Shown here: piece by piece, positions 1-10,571 of the stretch | Numbering within the stretch: the first letter of the stretch is position 1 | How the letters are laid out: the number at the start of each line of letters is the position of its first letter | DNA from: Chlamydoabsidia padenii | Lineage: Eukaryota > Mucoromycota > Mucoromycetes > Mucorales > Cunninghamellaceae | DNA length: 64,000 bases | NCBI GenBank assembly: GCA_025330725.1 | Contig: JAIWND010000002.1 | Location: 186,001 to 250,000 of the forward strand | Direction of reading: 5' to 3' | Program-made: the position numbers and the translations under genes | Notes under the pieces: model-generated | The model's database searches: none | Told to the model about the DNA's origin: nothing | Seen by the model: the letters and a program-made list of their open reading frames with translations, nothing else

Positions 1-1528
1 GGGAGTATCGACCAGAGAGTATACCATCAGTGAGCTTGCCGAGTTGACAGTGCCAGCAGTTTGCAGGGTCTTCCATAGTACATAATTGGGCATGATCAGC
101 AAGTTCTTGGCCATAGCGAGTCTGGAAATCTGGAATGTCATAAATTGCTTGAAGGATAGATGCCATGTAACAACTAGGTGAATGGCAAGAAAAAATAATT
201 TAGTACGGTTGTCGATAGTATAATGTTTTTTTTTATACCTGTTGCCAAGGTTTTTGATACCAGTGTAGCCAGGCCCGAATTTCGGTTCTAAATGCTTGCC
301 ATCCTCGGTGGTCATACTAAAATCAAATTTCATGTTCTGTTCCAATTGCTACATGGACAAGAAAAAAAGACAGTTAGTATATAAACATATACGTACCAGT
401 TTACCCTTGGTTACCAACTTACCAGTTCAGTCATACTTTTTTCCGTTTTGAATTGATCCAATACATTGATACCCCAATTCGCCAAATGAGTAGAGAGATC
501 ATTGTCCACCTTTGCATCATCACAAGAATAACAGTAGATATCTATCTCATGATCCCCCCAAGTTAAATGAGTCCCACCATTTTATTGTTTTGCCCCCCTC
601 CACACTTACCCGCAGTTCCTTCAGGGGTGATGGTGCCAAGCTTGCAAGCGACAGCATGCCCAGTATCAGTAAAATGTTGTACCGCATGATTATTACCACC
701 AGATCCATCATAGTGTTTTCGTCCACAAGCCAAATTACCACAGGTCAAGCAAAGCCAAAGATTTTCATTCAGTTCACACTGTGTACAGTGCGCCAACGTT
801 TGTTGTTCTAATTTTCGAGGTGGTTCTTGAGTGAGACAAAGTGTATGTTCACAAGCCGTAATTTCTTCTTCCCAAGCCTTGACATCCGATTGGCGACCTG
901 ATGAAGTGGCTGATAAAATGGCATCAACAATACTTGTCATCTATTAACAGTGAATGAGTTTCACTGGTATGATTTTTTTTTTCGTTTTTTTTTTGTTTTT
1001 TTTTTTTTGTATAGATTGACTTACCCCTTCGTTGATATCTTTGGGAGCCTCTACACCGTTGCATTCATAACAGCGTATTTTGGTAATGTAGTCATATGTA
1101 GGTTCCGTATGTTCAGGTACGATGGCCAGCTTGCTCATCTTTTGTGGAGGGGGTGTTCCTTCTTCCTAGTAAAAAAAAAAAAAAAGAGCGTTAGTATGGT
1201 GGGGGTTTTTTTTCTTTCTATTGTCCACTTGCCCTTTTCGTTTTCACAATACGGCGAATGTTTACTGTCAGAGGATGATTGGTTTTGTTGTAATGGAGTT
1301 GCGCATGTTGGCGTTCAGAAGAGACACAGCCGCCATTGAAACACGTAAGACACACGTCGATGCCTTCAGGTAGATCCTATCATGTATTCAATTGAGTTAG
1401 ATTGGCCTATTTTGTTTGCTAGTTTATATTACCTGAGAGTCAAAGCACTGAGTACATTCTTCTTTGTGGACAGAAGTATAGGACGAGGGAGGAGAGAATC
1501 GAGTGGTATCAATGTGTGTACAGGTCAT
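1..1528 (-). CDS. UBP14: Ubiquitin C-terminal hydrolase Ubp14/USP5 (isopeptidase T), N-terminal part
   Basis: Cleaves unanchored polyubiquitin chains to recycle ubiquitin in cytosol and nucleus. The start at 1528 opens a protein beginning MTCTHIDTTRFSPPSS, followed by a first variant zinc finger (HKEECTQCFDS, then VCLTCFNGGC). An exon reading KMSKLAIVPEHTE matches the Ubp14 linker. The second UBP zinc finger lies at about 750-880 (CTQCELNENLWLCLTCGNLA, then GSGGNNHAVQHF) with KLGTITPEG, the ubiquitin C-terminus binding surface. The catalytic-box start GIKNLGNSCYMAS is present; its Cys codon is at 170-172 just after an intron. The rest of the peptidase C19 domain and the UBA domains lie beyond base 1. 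At least six exons; the donor of the second exon near 1205-1255 is ambiguous. Family assignment is firm. Confidence 0.93.
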
Positions 1529-1846
1529 TTTTTAAAAGGGAAAGGAGTAAAAGAAAAAAAAATAGAAATTTTAGAAATATACATTCAAATCCCGACACAG
1601 AACCAAATGAGTCTATAGACAAGCATAAAAAGACTATTTTTATTGATTGGTGTATTAAAAACTAAAATTATTTTATATAAAAGAAAACAGAGAGAGGAGG
1701 GGGTGATTACAAATCTACACGTATGAGTGTAAAGAGTAGGAGCATTGTATACATTCTATAATTTTAATGGACCTTGGCAACATCTATTATATAAAAAGAC
1801 AAAGGGGGAGGGATCAATTAGTTACCATCCAATATCAATATTTCCA
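1529..1846. other. Intergenic: UBP14 promoter and ATP4 3' flank
   Basis: Holds one exact copy of the recurrent AAATCCCG motif at 1587-1594, 59 bases upstream of the UBP14 start, and an AT-rich stretch with polyadenylation-like AATAAA/ATTAAA words for ATP4. No coding potential seen. Confidence 0.6.
1587..1594 (+). promoter_or_regulatory. Recurrent promoter motif, UBP14 copy
   Basis: Reads ATTCAAATCCCGAC; 59 bases upstream of the UBP14 start codon, the closest spacing in the window. Confidence 0.5.
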
Positions 1847-2826
1847 TCACTTACTTTGCACATCCAAGATAGCTTGATCCAAGATTTGTTGTTGGATAGC
1901 AGGGTCTTGAAGATCCTTTTGGATCTTTTCGATCAAATAAGCAGCCAATTGCTTTTGTTCACGTTCGCGCACACTGGTTTCATGACGGACCCAAGAATCG
2001 AGAGTAGACTTGACTTCTTGAGCGACGGCGACTTGTTGCTTGAGTTCAAAGGCTTGAGCTTCCAAATGAGCAGTTTCACGCGAGAGTTCAAAGAGGGATT
2101 TGGTGACATCAACGAGATCCTTCATTTGACCAACTTGATCAATACGTTCTTGGACAGCAGACTTGTGGTCTTCACGAGCTTGGTTTAACACAGACTTGAT
2201 ACGCTATAAACCAATATAAAGTTAGTAAACCCAGCCTTAATTATGATCATCTTTACTTGCGTTAATGTGTTCGTTACCCATAGCAGTGAAAGGGTCACGA
2301 AGGTACTTTAGTAAGACACCTAAAAGACCAGCAGCACCAACCAACACCAAGGTTTCTTCGTTCAAAATATAAATTTCCTTGGAGATCAGCAAAGTGGCCA
2401 AACCTGCACCAGTGGTCAAGTAGGCAGCCTTGGCAGCTCCAGAGTTGCCGGGAAGACTATCGAGAATGCTGGATTCCTTCTTTTCTTCACCTATAAAGTC
2501 ATGTTGATAGGATGGAGTGAGTGTTCTGTATCATTAAAAGTGTGTAGTTGAGAGACTTACCTTTAGCTTCGGAGGGAGTGGAATAGGCACGGGTGCTACC
2601 ACAAAAGAGTTGAACTTTATCAAAAAAAAAAAAAAAGTTCATTTATCACGTTGTTTTCCACTTACAAAGCCATACCAGAGGTTCTATGAGAAGCATTCAA
2701 AGCGGCAGGTCGAGAGGCAGCAGCCACTAAGAGAGTATCAAGTTAGTAAGAGTAGATGCTGTTGTTGTTGTTGTTTTGTGAAGCTTACATACCAGCAGCA
2801 TTCTTGGACAATAATCTAAAAGCCAT
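1847..2826 (-). CDS. ATP4: Mitochondrial F1Fo ATP synthase subunit b (subunit 4)
   Basis: Peripheral-stalk subunit of ATP synthase in the inner mitochondrial membrane. The start at 2826 gives an N-terminus MAFRLLSKNAAG followed by an Ala/Ser/Arg-rich presequence interrupted by short introns. An exon at about 2255-2490 encodes EEKKESSILDSLPGNSGAAK, then a hydrophobic hairpin (LTTGAGLATLLISKEIYILN, LVLVGAAGLLGVLLKYLRDP) typical of fungal subunit b. The last exon (stop 1847-1849) is a long charged alpha-helix ending QQQILDQAILDVQSK, the dimerisation/OSCP-contact stalk. Several introns split the presequence, a common pattern for mitochondrial genes. Expression is presumably constitutive. Assignment is strong; small-exon borders in the presequence are less certain. 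Confidence 0.93.
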
Positions 2827-3779
2827 ATCTAACACTTTTTTGAAAAAACAAGGAAGAATGAGTATAAATACAATTGACAAAAAGGACAGAACTTACCTTG
2901 TGGACACTATCAAAAAGATCTGTCTAAATTAAGAAGAAAGAAAGAGGGTCCTATTTCCCCCTTGGGGCCGCCCCGAATTTAAATTAATCAAAACTCACGT
3001 CATGGAGAGTGCAGGTATCGGGATTTTAAAAATGATTTAAAAAGAAAAGTTGTTTCAATGCCTTTTCATCCTTCTAAAATGCTCATCCATGACCACGTAT
3101 GACACAAGAAAAGGAGGGTCTCACCGACCATCGCATATAACAGTTGCCAAGTCAATACAAGGAAAATATTCTCATGATATTAACTGGATTCTCCTGGGAT
3201 AAGCCAGTTTGTACCTTATCAACGACGGTTTTACAAAGAGCAACAAACAACAAACTTGGGCGAACACAACACGATTGCTTACTTGACAAGATTAAATGAC
3301 GATCCTCCACCTGCCGACCATTATTTATTTGGCTTTGGAGGATGATTAGAATAGAACCTAGTTTTTAGTCATACTGTTTGTATAATTTGTAGATGTTTTA
3401 ATAATAAAAATCGATTTAGGGGCCTTTATAGTGCTTTGGGTTTATAGCGGATGGTCAGTATTAGTTTGTCTACTACATTGGCGTGAATTAGAACAAGGCA
3501 GGTTTTTATATAATGATAAAAAGGATATTTTATTACAGTAAGTTAATTTAATGATAAAGTATGAAGGGATAGTGTATGTAGGTAAATTGTGCATGAATAC
3601 ATAAAAACAACAAAAGGCAATGATAATCAAAAAAAAAAAAAAAAAAAAAAAACGCGTGGGGGAGGGACTAGTGTACTAAAGGCCACATGGTACTGGTACT
3701 ACAAATTATCAATTGAGTGAGTATCGGCTAAACGTTGACCATTATTAGTTTCCTTCTTTAAACCCTCATTTTACCTTGT
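2827..3779. other. Intergenic: ATP4 5' flank and 3' flank of the next gene
   Basis: AT-rich with an A22 tract near 3630-3651. Contains the promoter motif at 3019-3026. A 62-codon ORF at 3442-3630 is hydrophobic low-complexity and looks like untranslated sequence. Nothing else coding was recognised. Confidence 0.55.
3019..3026 (-). promoter_or_regulatory. Recurrent promoter motif, ATP4 copy
   Basis: Plus strand reads ATCGGGATTTTAAAA; 193 bases upstream of the ATP4 start. Confidence 0.4.
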
Positions 3780-4333
3780 TTAATCCAATTCCAGTTTGAT
3801 GGTCGAATTTGCTTCATGTTCATATGTGTCATCTGATGGTGTCGAATGTGATGATAAGCTGCGATCTTGACGAGTGGATATAGCAAGTAGTTGATCGGAC
3901 GGAGATACTTGTGTCGTTGATGGTGTACTACTCCCTGGTGGTGAAGAAGATCTATGGCGTCGCTGGCGTTGATGTTGCCGACCTACGCTGGTATCAATAG
4001 GAGGTAAAAATGGTTTTGCTGATCTAGGAGAAGGTGTGTGTATTGTTTGATGAGTGGTTCCAGTGGACGTAGTAGAAGGATTATTGGTAGTATTGTCTGT
4101 AATCACAATCGGTTTCGGTAATTGTCGCTGTCGTTTGTCATTGTGTAGAGTATCAGAGAGTGTGGATCGGTAGGGTAGTGATGATGTTGGTGTTGTGTTG
4201 ACGGGAGACCCACTGCATCGTTGAATCTTGGCTTTTAGAGCCTCCATCACCTTGTTATGAGATAACTTGTCGTCCGATTGATCAGAGATTGAATGTCGTG
4301 TACGTTTATATCGTGTAGAATTAGGTATATCAT

Positions 4334-4370
<37 letters not shown>

Positions 4371-5358
4371 ACCCACTGCAGGTGAGATGGGAGTAGAAGG
4401 CGGATGAGAAGAATTGACAGAGGAAGTGTTGATGGAAGGTGGTAAAAGTCGATGTCGAAATGGTTGAGAAGAAGAGTTTGTCTGAATTATTGATGTTGTT
4501 TGATGATTGTTGTACCTGGATACTACTGTATGTGGGTTCTTATTATTGTTGTTGTTGCGAAGATCAGTCGGTGGACAAAGAGGATGAGCAGAATGAGGAT
4601 ATGCAACAGGCGAAGAAGGTTGATATTCGTATTGATTTGAATAAGATGGCGAGTAGTGAGTATTTGAATGTCCACCAGTGATTCGTGCAAGTACTTGTCG
4701 TTGAACAGGTGCAAGTTCGTAGACATAGGGTGAGGAAGAAGAAGGTGGTACTACTGGTGGTGGTGGTAAAGATGTACCTGTCGGTAGTGCTGCTGTTGGT
4801 GCTGGTGTTCCAATTTGAGTATGCTGTTGGTAATAGTATTTATCGTTTTGGCGTTGTTGCATGCTTTGTTCCCGTAAATATTCTAGATCTAACTGCTTGA
4901 GGTGGATTCTTGCTTGTTCTGTTTTCAATATATCCCGTGCAGCTTGTCTCTAACAACAATATAAGATAAAAGCAGAGTGTTAATACGGTGCCTTCATTTT
5001 AAATAGTTATCCTCTTTTTATATATACATTTCAACTATGGTCTAGTTTACGATTATCAAGTAATAATAATAATCATTACACTGACCAACACACATACAGC
5101 CATCACCACTCGCTTCCAAGCGCAAACCCGAGTTATGTTTTTATTTACCTTGTCTTCTTCAGCCTTGGCCATTAGAATGTGTCTTAGTATATCAGCATCG
5201 TTTTTATACTTTTCGAGGATTTCTTTCAACGGGAGGTCGGTATTTGTCGCGGTTGTATCTTGGTCATCTTGTTTAGGTCGAGGTGATAATGGTGCCGGCC
5301 AATGAAAGGCACTTTTTGGTGGTGACAAGGATTCAATCAAGGGAGAAGTATTTGCCAT
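3780..5358 (-). CDS. Unrecognised 459-residue protein: helical N-terminus, Asn/Ser/Pro-rich tail
   Basis: Two exons (5149-5358 and 3780-4949) join in phase 0 around a roughly 200-base intron. Residues 1-45 are Pro/Ser-rich; residues about 45-95 form a predicted charged helix (LKEILEKYKNDADILRHILM, then KAEEDK, RQAARDILKTEQARIHLKQL) that looks like a coiled coil or DNA-proximal helix. The rest is low-complexity: Pro-rich, Asn-rich with an Asn11 run encoded by a (GTT)n repeat at about 4337-4372, and Ser/Thr-rich to the C-terminus. No catalytic motif, signal peptide or membrane segment. The composition resembles regulatory or transcription-associated fungal proteins, but I do not recognise the family and assign no function. 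Confidence 0.75.
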
Positions 5359-5516
5359 TAAAGTAAAAAGTAAAGTATTAAATAAGATGAGGGGAAAGGA
5401 GTATGTGTGTGTGTGTGTGCAATTGTAAATAAATAAAGATGAAGTGGAAAGAAAGAGAGAGAGAGAGGGAGAGAGAAAGGAATAAAAAAAAAGGGAATGA
5501 AGGAAGTGCGATTTAT

Positions 5517-5524
5517 CGGGATTT
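5517..5524 (-). promoter_or_regulatory. Recurrent promoter motif, copy upstream of the 459-aa gene
   Basis: Plus strand ATCGGGATTTGAATTC, 159 bases upstream of the start at 5358. Confidence 0.45.
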
Positions 5525-6212
5525 GAATTCTATTAATAAACTTTTTCAAAAGGTAAAAAACGATCATCCCTAAATTCATGCTACGTTACCTTGAGGTCCT
5601 TAAAATGTCAACACTGATAGGATATAATCAAATTCAGTTTTCCTTTGGATTAGTAGACAACCAAGATATTGACATTCTGTTATCTTGCCATTTCCATCTT
5701 TGTCTGCCAAATACCAATAGAGTCATCTTGTAATGTAGAAGTAATAGGAAAGATAGCCAGTCTTCAATTACCTAAGGATTACCATCAATTACATGACCTA
5801 ATAAAGCTGAGTAGCTATCCAGATTGATTATGACAAGTCATCAGATATAAAGTTGCCTGTCAAATAATAACGTGCCAGAATTGGTCTTAAAAAAAGTCAG
5901 CTAGAGGAGAAGACGATCATTGGTAAGGTACTACCTGAGATAATACTTTTGTTCAAACTATGTTACCTATCAAGTTGAAAAAGTTATCAAGTTGCTCATA
6001 AAGAAATTCTATTACTTACAATGATTCCCAAAAACAGGCAGACGACGCAATAATAAAGATAATAAAAGAAAAAAGTAGCGCGTAATATGTCTAGTCCATC
6101 AGCGAGATTAATATTGACCAAGGTCCAAGGCACATTTTCATGTAAACAATGGAATCAAGGCATTGTTGAAGAATGAAAATAAGAAGAAAAAGAGAACGAA
6201 AAGTAACGTGAT

Positions 6213-6220
6213 CGGGATTT
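6213..6220 (-). promoter_or_regulatory. Recurrent motif, orphan copy
   Basis: Plus strand GATCGGGATTTGAATATG, located just past the 3' end of the PL14 gene rather than before a recognised start. Confidence 0.3.
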
Positions 6221-6269
6221 GAATATGTGCCATCCCCTGAAATAAAGGGGAAGATACCCCACTTTTAGA

Positions 6270-7443
6270 TTATCTAAAAAGGAAAGCTATGATACAAGAA
6301 GAGTACAGTAAAAGATGAGTGATAGACAAAGAAGATGCCAGAGCTTTTACAGGGACAGTCAATTCGACAGGATCTGCTACGCTAAACTGAATATTCTTAA
6401 AGTAAGAATATGTATCATGAGGAGTGGCATACTCAGCCGTGCTACCACCAAAAAAGGTACTGAACATTAGACTTGAAATAGCTACGGCATTCGTGGTTCG
6501 GAATTGCAATCCGTTCATGTTCATCACCAATTGATTATCTTGCCAGATTTGTAAAACCCCATTACTTTGTGAAGGAGGATCATTGATTTGGGTGGCTATT
6601 TCAATCCTCGTCCATCGTTCTCGGGGGAACTTTATCCTGCCTCGAAAGAGACTGACACCGTAGCGTTTGTTGCACATGACTTCAGGGGTTTCCTTACAAA
6701 GCATTTCATTGGTCGGAACGTATAGGTAGGCTTCCCCAAAACCTATTTCAATGACAGATACATTTCAAATTCCGCCTTCTTTCTCTCTCTTTCTCTCTCT
6801 CTCTTTACCATTTTCCCTCCACATTAATCGAATCGAAAAACAGTTTTGACCATCAGCTTGACGTCCACCTGAACAACCTTCACTTGGTTTTCCTGTTTTG
6901 TCATTGATAAAGGTAACAATTATATAACAAGCCATAAAAAAAAGGGGGGTGAATACCACGAATTCACTTTTTTAACAACTTACCTCCATAGATACCAGGT
7001 AGCTTGCCACCCTGAACCCAATCGAAAGCTGCATCCACAGCCATATCATACCTCAACAAAGCTCGGGCATACGACTGGTTTCCGAATGGGGTGGAATAAA
7101 ACTCGGCCCCGCCACTACGATGGTCACCTGTGGATCCTTTGGGTGAATACGAACCTTCACCATACATGACACGCATAACTGTGGATTGATTGTGGTTCGA
7201 CATAGCACTACCTTGGGGTGGATACGGATCAGGAACAAAGGATATATCGGTATTGCCATACATATAGCTATTCGCTAATTGCCATTTTCGCTGAATGAAA
7301 TCATGGGTGATTCCAATGGTGGTGTCTGCGGGTGGCATGGGTGCTGACCATACTTGGGTGAAATCCTGTCTGTAATCTTGGGTTGATGTAGCTATGGCCA
7401 CTGTTATCAAAATATATAAACATATTAATAAAGACATGATCAT
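6270..7443 (-). CDS. Secreted polysaccharide lyase family 14-like protein, probably GPI-anchored
   Basis: Three exons (6984-7443, 6809-6892, 6270-6742) give 338 residues in frame. Residues 1-20 are a signal peptide (MSLLICLYILITVAIATS). The core carries PL14 (alginate/glucuronan lyase) signatures: a beta-jelly-roll with YDMAVDAAFDWVQGGKLPGI, YGGKPSEGCSGGRQADG, NCFSIRLMWRENG, an RERWTRIE strand, LMFSTFFGGS and TPHDTYSYFKNIQFS. The last 25 residues are hydrophobic and end in LFR, fitting a GPI-anchor signal. It would act outside the cell or on the wall on uronic-acid polysaccharides; uronate-rich wall polymers are known in Mucoromycota, so remodelling of the fungus's own wall is as plausible as feeding. 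Family call is by remembered motifs; substrate is inference. Confidence 0.8.
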
Positions 7444-7773
7444 TTGTTGAAACGGTTATACTGATAAGGAGGGGGGAATACAGGTGACGGTAATTGGAAT
7501 GCTGTTGCGAAAAAAAAAGGGGGAAGATGTAATGATCATCTTGTCTTTTTATTGGTATGGAGTATTCGAAATGGGACTTTATTCTATTTAAGGGACATAT
7601 TTTAAAAATGCTATTAACGACTTTATAACAATCATAATGTTTATTTGACTTGATTAGAGAATGATCAGCTATTTTGGATTATAGTTATTACATGTAGAGC
7701 ATTCATGCAAAAAACGTGTCGGAAGAAAAGACCTAAAAGATAATGAATAGATTTCAGCTAAAACGGTTGTTTT
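7444..7773. other. Intergenic between PL14 gene and bZIP gene
   Basis: AT-rich; one ATTCATGCAA word at 7701-7710. No gene seen. Confidence 0.5.
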
Positions 7774-8598
7774 TCAAACATGTTTACTGTCATTGCTAAC
7801 ATGCTTTTCATCACTGTGAATAGAATCGGAATCACAATCATCTTCATCCATCAAGGGCATCAGGGGCGGGGTTTGAAGTTCCGAGCGACCAGTCTGTCCT
7901 TTCTGCTGCAACATCTTTTTGAGCATCTTCTCTGCCATGATCTTGCTTCGCAACTTGTCACATACAGACTTTAATTGTTTATTTTCTACTTTGACTTGCT
8001 CCAATTGACGAAGCAACACATCATTTTCTTTTGTTAGTGAATTAATCACCGATCTCATCTCGTGATGCTGTTGGTTCTTCTTGGCTCTGTATTTTGCTGA
8101 GGCAGTTTTATTTCGTTGACGCCTTTCTTGTAATGACAGAGTTCCAGTATTGTCATTGCACGGGGAAGGTGATGTCGATAAAGACGAGGTGGAGGAGGAG
8201 GATAATGCAGGCACAAGAATGTCATTCATGCAACTTGCAATATTTTCATCTCCGCTCGATTCTTGATTATCCCTTTTTGAGGATACTATTAAAAAAGAAG
8301 ATCTTTCCATATCATTGCTTTCTGGGGATGATAGCGAAAAAGATTCCCGTTCGTGATCTGTATGAAGTCTGTCGGGGTCTGAAATAGGTGAAAAGTGCTC
8401 GAGTGATGCCAGATTAACATTGACAACACCATTGCTATAATGGTGTGCTCGATGGTCATAGTTTCTTTGGTACATTGAGTGCTGATCAGAAAAGTAAAAG
8501 CTGGATATTGATGGAGCTGGAGACATGACATTTATGGGTGAAGTGATAGATGAAATCGCCATTTGCTTTTGTTGAGCGAAAGCTGCAGTGGTAGTCAT
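7774..8598 (-). CDS. bZIP transcription factor, 274 residues
   Basis: Single-exon gene with a start at 8598. Residues about 155-180 form a basic region, LQERRQRNKTASAKYRAKKN, matching the bZIP signature N-x2-A-S-A-x-Y-R, followed directly by a leucine zipper (SLTKENDVLLRQLEQVKVEN, then KQLKSVCDKL). The N-terminal half is Ser/Asn-rich and carries acidic Ser clusters (SSGDENIASC) typical of activation or degradation regions. The C-terminus is acidic (PLMDEDDCDSDSIHSDE). The basic region resembles the fungal Cys3/METR and Atf-like groups, which control sulfur or amino-acid metabolism, but subgroup and targets cannot be settled from this window. Nuclear. Confidence 0.9.
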   Translation of the reverse strand: MTTTAAFAQQKQMAISSITSPINVMSPAPSISSFYFSDQHSMYQRNYDHRAHHYSNGVVNVNLASLEHFSPISDPDRLHTDHERESFSLSSPESNDMERSSFLIVSSKRDNQESSGDENIASCMNDILVPALSSSSTSSLSTSPSPCNDNTGTLSLQERRQRNKTASAKYRAKKNQQHHEMRSVINSLTKENDVLLRQLEQVKVENKQLKSVCDKLRSKIMAEKMLKKMLQQKGQTGRSELQTPPLMPLMDEDDCDSDSIHSDEKHVSNDSKHV

Positions 8599-9048
8599 AG
8601 TGTGGGTTCAAAAAGATAAAGGAAAAAATGAAAAGTATTTTGTTTTTTGTTTTTTTATAAAGGTTAACACCCTAATTCATGCAAAAAAAAAAAAGCGGGA
8701 GAGTAACTCAAGTTTGGAAGTGAGCTAGATTGGTACGAATACCGAGGGATATATCAAAATTAATCCATCGTGATACTCTAGGCAAATAAGAATGGGATAC
8801 AACAAGTCAAGAATAAAATGGGTCATCAATAAACGACATTTACCGAGAAAAAAAAACGGTGGATGTAAGCATGTCGGGATTTCAAACATACGGCTGCATA
8901 TAAATCTTTTTTCATAGACGAATCTTTACAAACTACCCCTATATCTTTATTATCATACAGTTATATATATATATATATTTGATTAGGCTATTATATGTAT
9001 TGCTATTGTGTTATACTATGGGAACTAATAATTATATAGATTGCTCTT
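8599..9048. other. Intergenic: bZIP 5' flank and 3' flank of the next gene
   Basis: Carries ATTCATGC at 8675-8682 followed by an A12 run, and the promoter motif at 8875-8882. No coding region recognised. Confidence 0.5.
8875..8882 (-). promoter_or_regulatory. Recurrent promoter motif, bZIP copy
   Basis: Plus strand GTCGGGATTTCAAACA, 277 bases upstream of the bZIP start; reverse complement reads TTTGAAATCCCG. Confidence 0.4.
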
Positions 9049-9761
9049 TTATGCGGCGGTGATTGACCTCATGGTCGAGGTTTCAATCATCAGGGCATTA
9101 ACGAGACCAAGGTTCGGATGGTGACGAGAAACTGCTTTGCGATATTGTCTTCTTCGAAAAGATACAGGTACAACGGATAGTATGCCAGATAATGTCATGT
9201 CCTTTGATGCTCTTTTTTTAGCTGATGCCGAAATAAAAAGGTGGGGAGGAGGAGGAGGAGGCGGTGGTAATGAACAAGTCGATTTGAGCGGGGTTTGAAT
9301 AACATCATGCGCTGAATGGGGTAATTCCCTATTTTGGACTTGTGATTCAAAACAATCGAGTTGGTTTGCGATCCCATAGAGTTCATTGGAAAGAGCCATT
9401 GTCTACAAGGGGAAAAAAAGGAAATACATTTAGTTTCCCACTTGGTCTATAATAATCAACTTACATCCACAGATGATGCTAGGATATCGCCAGCTCCCAA
9501 ATGGTTTGTGTGCTTGAAATTGGTCGGCTTTCCAATAATACTCTTGGTTACATTTCTATACTTTGGTTTGCTTCGTTTGGCCGAGACTTTGCCTACATGA
9601 TATTGTCTTTGATGTTTACTTTTTCTTGACCTGGGAATGGATTTGTTTGTAGATCGCATTAGGGAATGTCTTTCAGTGTGAGAGGAACAAGACGGCATTG
9701 TCTTTGGTTGAGTGGTTTTGAATGATAATTGCTGTTTTGCCTTTGAGATGGTTGAACCCAT
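9049..9761 (-). CDS. Unrecognised 216-residue basic protein with N-terminal MGSTISK
   Basis: Two exons (9465-9761 and 9049-9402) join in phase 0 over a 62-base GT-AG intron. The N-terminus MGSTISKAKQQ has Gly2 and Ser6 and so fits an N-myristoylation site, which would tether the protein to membranes. Residues about 35-75 are very basic (Lys/Arg/His). The second exon has a Pro8 run and a basic C-terminal segment (PVSFRRRQYRKAVSRHHPN). No catalytic motif is visible. I do not recognise a family. A lipid-tethered basic regulator would fit, but this rests only on composition. Confidence 0.7.
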
Positions 9762-10571
9762 TTTTTTTTAAAATAAAATAAAAGAGAAAAAAAGGTATCA
9801 AGTTAGAGTCATTTTGATCCCCCTTTATATAAAAAACAATGCAGTTTCCTTTTTTGATCCAAGCATAAACAACTGTAAAGTTATTGTTTCGGTTGAAGTT
9901 GCTCAGGGCATCCGCAGTGGTCCACTTGATTTCGGTGGGATTTGATATATCGGCGCTTAAATTTTTAAAATTCGGTGGAAAAAATAATTAATATCATCTT
10001 CTTTTACTTTGATTCTTTTAACACTGGGGTGTTGACAGGACGCCCACCCCTTTAACCCCTACGTTTAGTTTTTCTTTTTTTGTTACTTGTTGGAAGTGAT
10101 CGAAAGTTTTTCCATGACGCTTGGATCATTTTTGTTTTATTTTGTTTGCTTGGTTGGTCAGGTACACCAATCTAATACCATACGTCTCAGCAAAAAAAAA
10201 TCGCACTGTTTAATATAAAGCTCAACGCCGGGATTTAAAACATAATACAGTCGGCAAATAAATAAATTGATTTTTCTTTCTCTTCCCGCTCCTTTTCTTC
10301 CCCCAACATTATTTGTCATTGTGGAATGGATCCTGTTACAACATTAACACCTGTCTACAACAAAGTGGTAAATAAACAGATAAAGGGAAAGAGGATGTTA
10401 TTTTATTGTCGGAAAAAAATAGGGCTAAAGCATCATATACCAACTTTGGGGGATGGTGGTTAATGAATCGACCAAGATTTAACGAGGGGAAGGGATTACT
10501 ATCTTTTACTATTACTACTAATACTAATATTATTATCACTGTTATTATTATTGTTATTGTTATAGACTCTC
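9762..10571. other. Intergenic, 0.8 kb
   Basis: Promoter flank of the 216-aa gene and 3' flank of the 7TM gene, with (ATT/ATA)-rich simple sequence near 10500-10565. Motif at 10229-10236, and a weaker GTGGGATTTGA near 9935. No coding region recognised. Confidence 0.5.
10229..10236 (-). promoter_or_regulatory. Recurrent motif between two minus-strand genes
   Basis: Plus strand GCCGGGATTTAAAACA, 468 bases upstream of the start at 9761. Confidence 0.35.

Larger units (their letters stand above)
5359..6269. other. Intergenic, about 0.9 kb
   Basis: Contains a GT microsatellite (5404-5420), a GA-rich tract (5440-5485) and two exact promoter motifs at 5517-5524 and 6213-6220. The second has no recognised start codon downstream in either direction within 800 bases. 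No coding region recognised. Confidence 0.55.

Noticed and set aside
1587..1597. TTCAAATCCCG motif resembles the tRNA T-arm / Pol III B-box
   Set aside because: None of the copies inspected has an acceptor stem, anticodon arm or GGTTC-type T-stem partner nearby, and both orientations occur upstream of protein genes. TFIIIC-only sites remain possible but no tRNA gene is supported.
9277..9290. GCGGGGTTTGAA as another promoter motif copy
   Set aside because: Lies in coding sequence of the 216-aa gene (also one in the RhoGEF exon near 24940), so it was not counted among regulatory copies.
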